Source: an uncultured Clostridia bacterium
Lineage (GTDB): Bacteria > Bacillota > Clostridia > Oscillospirales > Acutalibacteraceae
NCBI GenBank assembly: GCA_946409885.1
Contig: CAMJYF010000055.1
Coordinates: forward strand, 1 to 8,183
Direction of reading: 5' to 3'
DNA: 8,183 nucleotides
The translations under genes were made by a program, and so were the position numbers. The number at the start of each line of letters is the position of its first letter. Position 1 is the first letter of the stretch. Shown in pieces: positions 5,116 through 8,183 of this stretch. A model generated the notes under the pieces. It was given only the letters and a program-made list of their open reading frames with translations. It made no database searches and had not been told where the DNA came from.

Positions 5116-6999
5116 GTGAAACGATACATTGTTTTGTTTTTTACTGTTGCGTTGGCGCTGGCGGCGCTGTCGGTCGGCGCGTCGGCCACGGTATGGCAGG
5201 CCTCCGCGACGGCGGAAATGCCTGCGTACCCTTTGGAGGCGCATCCCTTTGTGGGCGACGTGGACGCTAATGGCGAACTGGAATCCGCCGACGCCAGACT
5301 GTCCCTGCGGATGTCGGTGGGACTGCCGTCGGAAGGCTATGCAGACCGCGCGGCGGCGGATTATGATGGCGACGGCGCTGTCACGCCGGAGGACGCGCGG
5401 CTGATCCTGCGCTGCGCGGTGGGGCTGATCCCTCGGGAAAGGCCCGGGGCGGACCGTAACGCTTACCGCATCCGCGTCAGCAGCAGGTTCGAGCGGTTCA
5501 GCAAGCTGGGCGCGCTGATCCCGCTGGAGGTCAACGCCGCGCCGGTCGCAGACGACGGCGGTACGCTGCCCCTGTGGAGGCTGCGCAGCCGGGCGGATGT
5601 GGAGGCGTTCGTGAAAGCCTATGCGGAGGCGGACATGAAGAGCATCGGCGGCATGGACGTCCCGGCGTTCCTGTCGCGCTATGACGATAAACCTTTTTTC
5701 TCTTCATGGGATCTGTTCGTCTGCTATACGGTGGAGAACAGCGGCTCCAATTTGCCCTCTGTGTACGCGCCTCTCAGGGAAAACGGCGTGATGACCTTTA
5801 CCGTCGGCAGCGCTTCCCCGGTCATCGTTACCGACGATATCGCCGACTGGTTCCTGTTCCTGCCGGTGGACAAATCCGTTACGGAGGGCTGCACCGCGTT
5901 TGAGTGTACGGCAGGCCGGGGAGAACTGCTGCCCTCCGGGGAATACAAGGCCGCGCGACAGGGGCAGTCCAAGTGGGATTATGCCGCGGAGCTTGTGCTC
6001 AACCCGACGGGCAAGGCGCCCTCCCATGTCACCGTCGGGCTGTGTCAGGGCGGTGAGAACGCCTTTGCGCTGGTGGAAGAGCAGAAAGGCGGTTACCGTT
6101 GGACTTGTGAGACGGACGCCGCCGTCAAAGAATACGATCCGGCTTGTTTGCTGAACTCCACCGGGGAAGAAGGCGCCTGCCTGTGGATGCGGGAGGAACG
6201 GATCGCCTTCCCGGATACCGATCCCGACGCTGTCTGTATGCAATTGTATACGCTCAGCGCCAGGGAGCCGGGGTCTTACACACTGCGGTTTCAGTTAAAA
6301 CGCGCGGGAGAACAGGCCGCTCTTGATGAAACCACGGTTACGGTGGTCGTTTCCGACGACGGCCCTTATCTGCTGGCGGAACAGGCGGAACCTGACGAAC
6401 GGATCGCTATCGTGGATTACTTCGGCCCCTTCCGTCCCGAAGAAGCGCTGTCCCCCACGGACAACGCCGGGGATACCTACCATACCTGTACCTTCCGGGG
6501 GGTGATCGAAAGGGTCACGCTGTACAAGGCATGGTGGCGGAGCAACGGCGGCGAGCTTATCGGCAGTGACTGCGACAGGACGCTTTTGCGGGTGCGCGTC
6601 ACCGATCCCCTGGACGGTCTGACGGACCGGGAGTCGGTCACGCTGCTGTATCCTTTCGGCGTCGGCACAACGGAGAACGTCCCTGTGAAGGTGGAGGAGG
6701 GAAAGGAATACTGGTTCCTGAACTGTTATCTGCTGGATGAGACGTATTTCGCCAACGCGAAAGCCCGCTCCCGCGATACAAAGGACCCCACCCTGCGCTT
6801 GGCGGATGCGATCACCGGCCACGCGGCCCGCAGTCTCGTGCCCGTTGAGGACGGACAATGCACCGTCTTCCGGGAGTATTTCACGGAGGAGCAGCTTGCC
6901 GACCCCGCCAATCCCGTTTCTCCCGTCCCCGGTACGTTGTATGTGACATCGGATGAAGCATTCTGGCGTACGCGCCTGCTGGGGTTGATCGGGAAATGA
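5116..6999 (+). CDS. Secreted dockerin-domain protein with PrcB-like and I42-like modules
   Basis: The 627-aa product starts at GTG 5116 with AAGGAG 9 nt upstream. Residues 1-24 form a signal peptide (MKR, hydrophobic core, cleavage after ASA). A type I dockerin-like module spans 47-104. It has two calcium-loop repeats, DVDANG (48-53) and DYDGDG (82-87), each followed by a DARLSLR or DARLILR helix ending in VGL. Dockerins bind cohesins in cellulosome-like complexes, but also occur in secreted proteins with no known scaffold. Residues about 153-265 (radiating from FLSRYDDKPFFSSWDLFV and VTDDIADWFLFL) recall PrcB-type domains. Residues about 313-413 (GYRW at 326-329, PGSYTLRF at 385-392, a final beta strand) recall the chagasin/I42 inhibitor fold. 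Both domain guesses are from pattern memory. Residues 431-600 are a cysteine-containing region I do not recognise. The UGA stop is followed in the same frame by a C39-like fragment. It is divergent from the PadR operon. Confidence 0.85.
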   Translation: MKRYIVLFFTVALALAALSVGASATVWQASATAEMPAYPLEAHPFVGDVDANGELESADARLSLRMSVGLPSEGYADRAAADYDGDGAVTPEDARLILRCAVGLIPRERPGADRNAYRIRVSSRFERFSKLGALIPLEVNAAPVADDGGTLPLWRLRSRADVEAFVKAYAEADMKSIGGMDVPAFLSRYDDKPFFSSWDLFVCYTVENSGSNLPSVYAPLRENGVMTFTVGSASPVIVTDDIADWFLFLPVDKSVTEGCTAFECTAGRGELLPSGEYKAARQGQSKWDYAAELVLNPTGKAPSHVTVGLCQGGENAFALVEEQKGGYRWTCETDAAVKEYDPACLLNSTGEEGACLWMREERIAFPDTDPDAVCMQLYTLSAREPGSYTLRFQLKRAGEQAALDETTVTVVVSDDGPYLLAEQAEPDERIAIVDYFGPFRPEEALSPTDNAGDTYHTCTFRGVIERVTLYKAWWRSNGGELIGSDCDRTLLRVRVTDPLDGLTDRESVTLLYPFGVGTTENVPVKVEEGKEYWFLNCYLLDETYFANAKARSRDTKDPTLRLADAITGHAARSLVPVEDGQCTVFREYFTEEQLADPANPVSPVPGTLYVTSDEAFWRTRLLGLIGK

Positions 7000-7035
7000 G
7001 GGAAGCGACGGCCCGACAACGGGTTTTACGAAACG

Positions 7036-7416
7036 GTGGCCGCGGGGGAGCTGGTCCTGATGGATCTCTACGAACGCCATCCCTATGATTCCGTCGGCCA
7101 CGCGGTGCTGCTGACCGGCGCTTACGACGACCTTTCCGGCAACCACGTGCTGATCGCCTACGACCCCAATTTCAGCAGCTCTTACGCCGAGGGCTATACC
7201 CCCGCGACAATTGTCATCGGCCCCGATTTCTCCTCCGTTACCGGCGGCTGGTACCGGGTGTGCGCCTTTGACTGGCAGAGTGATTTCAGCGGGTTCGACG
7301 CCTTTAAAATGGACGGCAGCGGTGAAAGGGACAGCTGGTACAACGCCGTCTTCGCCCATCTGAAGGCGATCATCACCATGCTGAAGGAGCTGCTTTCCGC
7401 TTTTACCCTTCGCTGA
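7036..7416 (+). pseudogene. C39-like cysteine peptidase, C-terminal fragment
   Basis: The readable 126-aa product looks like the second half of a papain-fold C39-like peptidase. GHAVLLTGAYDD (21-32) carries the expected catalytic His22, and IAYDPN (40-45) the expected catalytic Asp43. The first half, which would hold the catalytic Cys motif, is absent. The tail WYNAVFAHLKAIITMLKELL is an amphipathic or hydrophobic helix of a kind often found at the end of secreted gut Firmicutes proteins. The frame is open directly from the UGA of the dockerin gene (codons 7000-7035 read GKRRPDNGFYET), so homologous-looking sequence continues upstream of any start codon. There is no good ribosome binding site before GTG 7036; an internal ATG at 7060 has GGGGGAG about 9 nt upstream. 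A deletion that removed the N-terminal half, or a nonsense change in a fused gene, are the likely histories. No signal peptide remains, so activity is doubtful. Confidence 0.6.
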
Positions 7417-7424
7417 ACCGCGCG

Positions 7425-7462
7425 GTGACAATTCCGTAACCGCCGGTGACAGAACCGTTACA
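7425..7462 (+). promoter_or_regulatory. Pho-box-like array: four direct hexamer repeats
   Basis: Four hexamers in the same direction read GTGACA (7425), GTAACC (7436), GTGACA (7446) and GTTACA (7457), with start-to-start distances of 11, 10 and 11 bp. They therefore lie on one face of the helix. The last ends 4 bp before the predicted -35. OmpR/PhoB-family response regulators bind such direct repeats; Bacillus PhoP uses TTNACA-like hexamers with about 11-bp spacing. The downstream gene encodes a PstS-like domain, which suits phosphate control, but the regulator is not in the window. Confidence 0.6.
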
Positions 7463-7466
7463 ACCC

Positions 7467-7495
7467 TTGTTTTTTTTGAAAAAAGACCGTATGAT
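7467..7495 (+). promoter_or_regulatory. Predicted promoter of the PstS-like gene
   Basis: TTGTTT (7467-7472) and TATGAT (7490-7495, 5 of 6) are 17 nt apart. The -35 matches only TTG, which is normal for activator-dependent promoters and agrees with the hexamer array just upstream. The T8 and A6 runs between the elements would make the spacer bent or easily melted. Confidence 0.5.
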
Positions 7496-7503
7496 AAAAA
7501 TGA

Positions 7504-7531
7504 CGCCGCGCTCTGTTTACCGGGCGCGGCG
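7504..7531 (+). other. GC-rich leader hairpin
   Basis: CGCCGCGC (7504-7511) pairs perfectly with GCGCGGCG (7524-7531) around a 12-nt loop. No T-run follows, so it is not an intrinsic terminator. It sits in the predicted 5' leader, 12 nt before the ribosome binding site at 7544, and may affect mRNA stability or translation. Confidence 0.5.
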
Positions 7532-7557
7532 CGTTGTTCCCGAAAGGAGGGATCCTG

Positions 7558-8183
7558 ATGCTGATCCTGGTGGCCATGGCCGTCGCCGCGCCGGTACTGC
7601 TGGGCATCCTTTTTCTGATTCACAAAAGAACGCGCTGCCAATGGCTGCGGAAAACGGCTCTGTTCCTGGGGCTGTGCTACGGGTGGCTGATGCTGACCGT
7701 GGCGGTGGACGTCTGGGCGGGCGACCTGACCGCGATGAGGTTCACGAAGGTCTTTTCCGCCGTATTCTTATCGGTGGGGCTGTTGTATCTGCTCATGGCC
7801 GTGTTTTCGGGGGTGCCCAATAAAGCGAAACGGATCACAGCCGTCGTCGCGGCGGTCGCGCTGGCGGGTTCCGGGCTGGGGATGCAGCTGTACCAGTCCC
7901 ACTACGACGCGGTGCCCAAGGTGGAGACCGCCGACGTGCTGTACTGGTTTGACCCCTGGCTGCCCGATACCAGAACCGCCTCCCTGCCGGAGGAGAGCAC
8001 CCTGCGGCTGACGGAAAACCTGCCGGTGCTGGACGGCGCCACCGCGCTGTTCCCGGTCTACGCGGCCTTTGCCAAGGCCGTTTATCCAAGGGAGGCGCTG
8101 GATCCGGAAGACGGCCTTTCCTATACGCTGGACGATTACGACCTGCCCGGCGTGGTGAAATGTACCACCACCTCCGGCGCGTA
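7558..8183 (+). CDS. Membrane-anchored PstS-like substrate-binding protein, 3' end missing
   Basis: The frame is open from ATG 7558 to the window end (208 complete codons). The start is clear: AAGGAGG at 7544-7550, 7 nt before the ATG. Unlike a normal secreted or lipoprotein PstS, the protein begins with four hydrophobic segments at about 3-21, 34-53, 66-84 and 93-112, with no lipobox cysteine. A linker ending near WLPDTRTA (135-141 region) leads into a periplasmic-binding-protein domain. LPVLDGATALFPVYAAFAKAVYP-type sequence (from residue 155; Asp159-Gly160 and Thr162) matches the first ligand-binding loop of PstS-like type 2 binding proteins. The last visible residues, VKCTTTSGAY, fit the loop after the second strand. 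Phosphate is the likely ligand, supported by the Pho-box-like array at 7425-7462, but ligand residues further on cannot be seen. Family call fairly secure; ligand inferred. Confidence 0.78.
   Translation, partial: MLILVAMAVAAPVLLGILFLIHKRTRCQWLRKTALFLGLCYGWLMLTVAVDVWAGDLTAMRFTKVFSAVFLSVGLLYLLMAVFSGVPNKAKRITAVVAAVALAGSGLGMQLYQSHYDAVPKVETADVLYWFDPWLPDTRTASLPEESTLRLTENLPVLDGATALFPVYAAFAKAVYPREALDPEDGLSYTLDDYDLPGVVKCTTTSGA

Noticed and set aside
6997..6999. UGA recoded as an amino acid
   Set aside because: deoB, the peptidase, nudC, both HAAS-like genes and the C39 fragment also end with UGA at sensible lengths, so it is an ordinary stop in this genome.
7436..7477. Intrinsic terminator made of the GTAAC/GTTAC inverted repeat and the T8 run
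   Set aside because: The stem is only 5 bp with a 16-nt loop and lies 9 nt from the T-run; the phased hexamer explanation accounts for more of the sequence.
6295..7641. 448-codon minus-strand open frame
   Set aside because: It is antisense to the dockerin gene, the C39-like fragment, the Pho-box-like array and the start of the PstS-like gene, all of which have independent support.

Overview
The window looks like chromosome of a GC-rich Gram-positive anaerobe of class Clostridia, most likely an Oscillospirales/Ruminococcaceae-type gut bacterium. The grounds are strong AGGAGG-type ribosome binding sites, GC-rich coding next to AT-rich promoters, a PadR gene paired with small HAAS-like membrane proteins, a dockerin-type secreted protein, and a membrane-anchored PstS-like protein. 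This placement is inferred from gene content and style; no rRNA or tRNA is present to test it. UGA is used as an ordinary stop by nearly every gene.

Left part (1-3553). deoB (phosphopentomutase, +) is convergent with a membrane M28-family metallopeptidase gene (-). The gap between them holds a strong hairpin that can terminate both genes, followed by ten perfectly phased 7-bp repeats that run almost to the peptidase stop codon. The peptidase gene is divergent from nudC (NAD(H) pyrophosphatase, Nudix, +).

Middle (3554-5115). A 233-bp non-coding block with several short perfect hairpins looks like a dispersed intergenic repeat. Next is a compact minus-strand operon: HAAS-like membrane protein B (4936-4550), PadR regulator (4528-4181) and HAAS-like membrane protein A (4191-3787, overlapping the PadR stop). 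The two membrane proteins are paralogues, share an identical 36-bp segment, and flank the regulator. The upstream 179 bp is a divergent control region with a promoter on each strand and a perfect palindrome near the predicted operon start, a good candidate for the PadR operator.

Right part (5116-8183). A 627-aa secreted protein with an N-terminal two-repeat dockerin module is followed, in the same reading frame directly after its UGA, by the C-terminal half of a C39-like cysteine peptidase that lacks the catalytic-cysteine half. This looks like a deletion junction or decayed gene. Then four GTNACM hexamers spaced 11, 10 and 11 bp apart sit just upstream of a promoter and a gene for a multi-pass membrane protein with a PstS-like binding domain, cut by the window end. 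That layout matches a Pho box in front of a phosphate-type binding protein.

No CRISPR array, tRNA, rRNA, insertion sequence or replication origin was seen. No gene-free stretch exceeds 300 bp. The observations most worth following are the Pho-box-like array with its membrane-fused PstS-like gene, the duplicated HAAS/PadR cassette with its operator-like palindrome, the heptamer repeat, and the dockerin/C39 junction.
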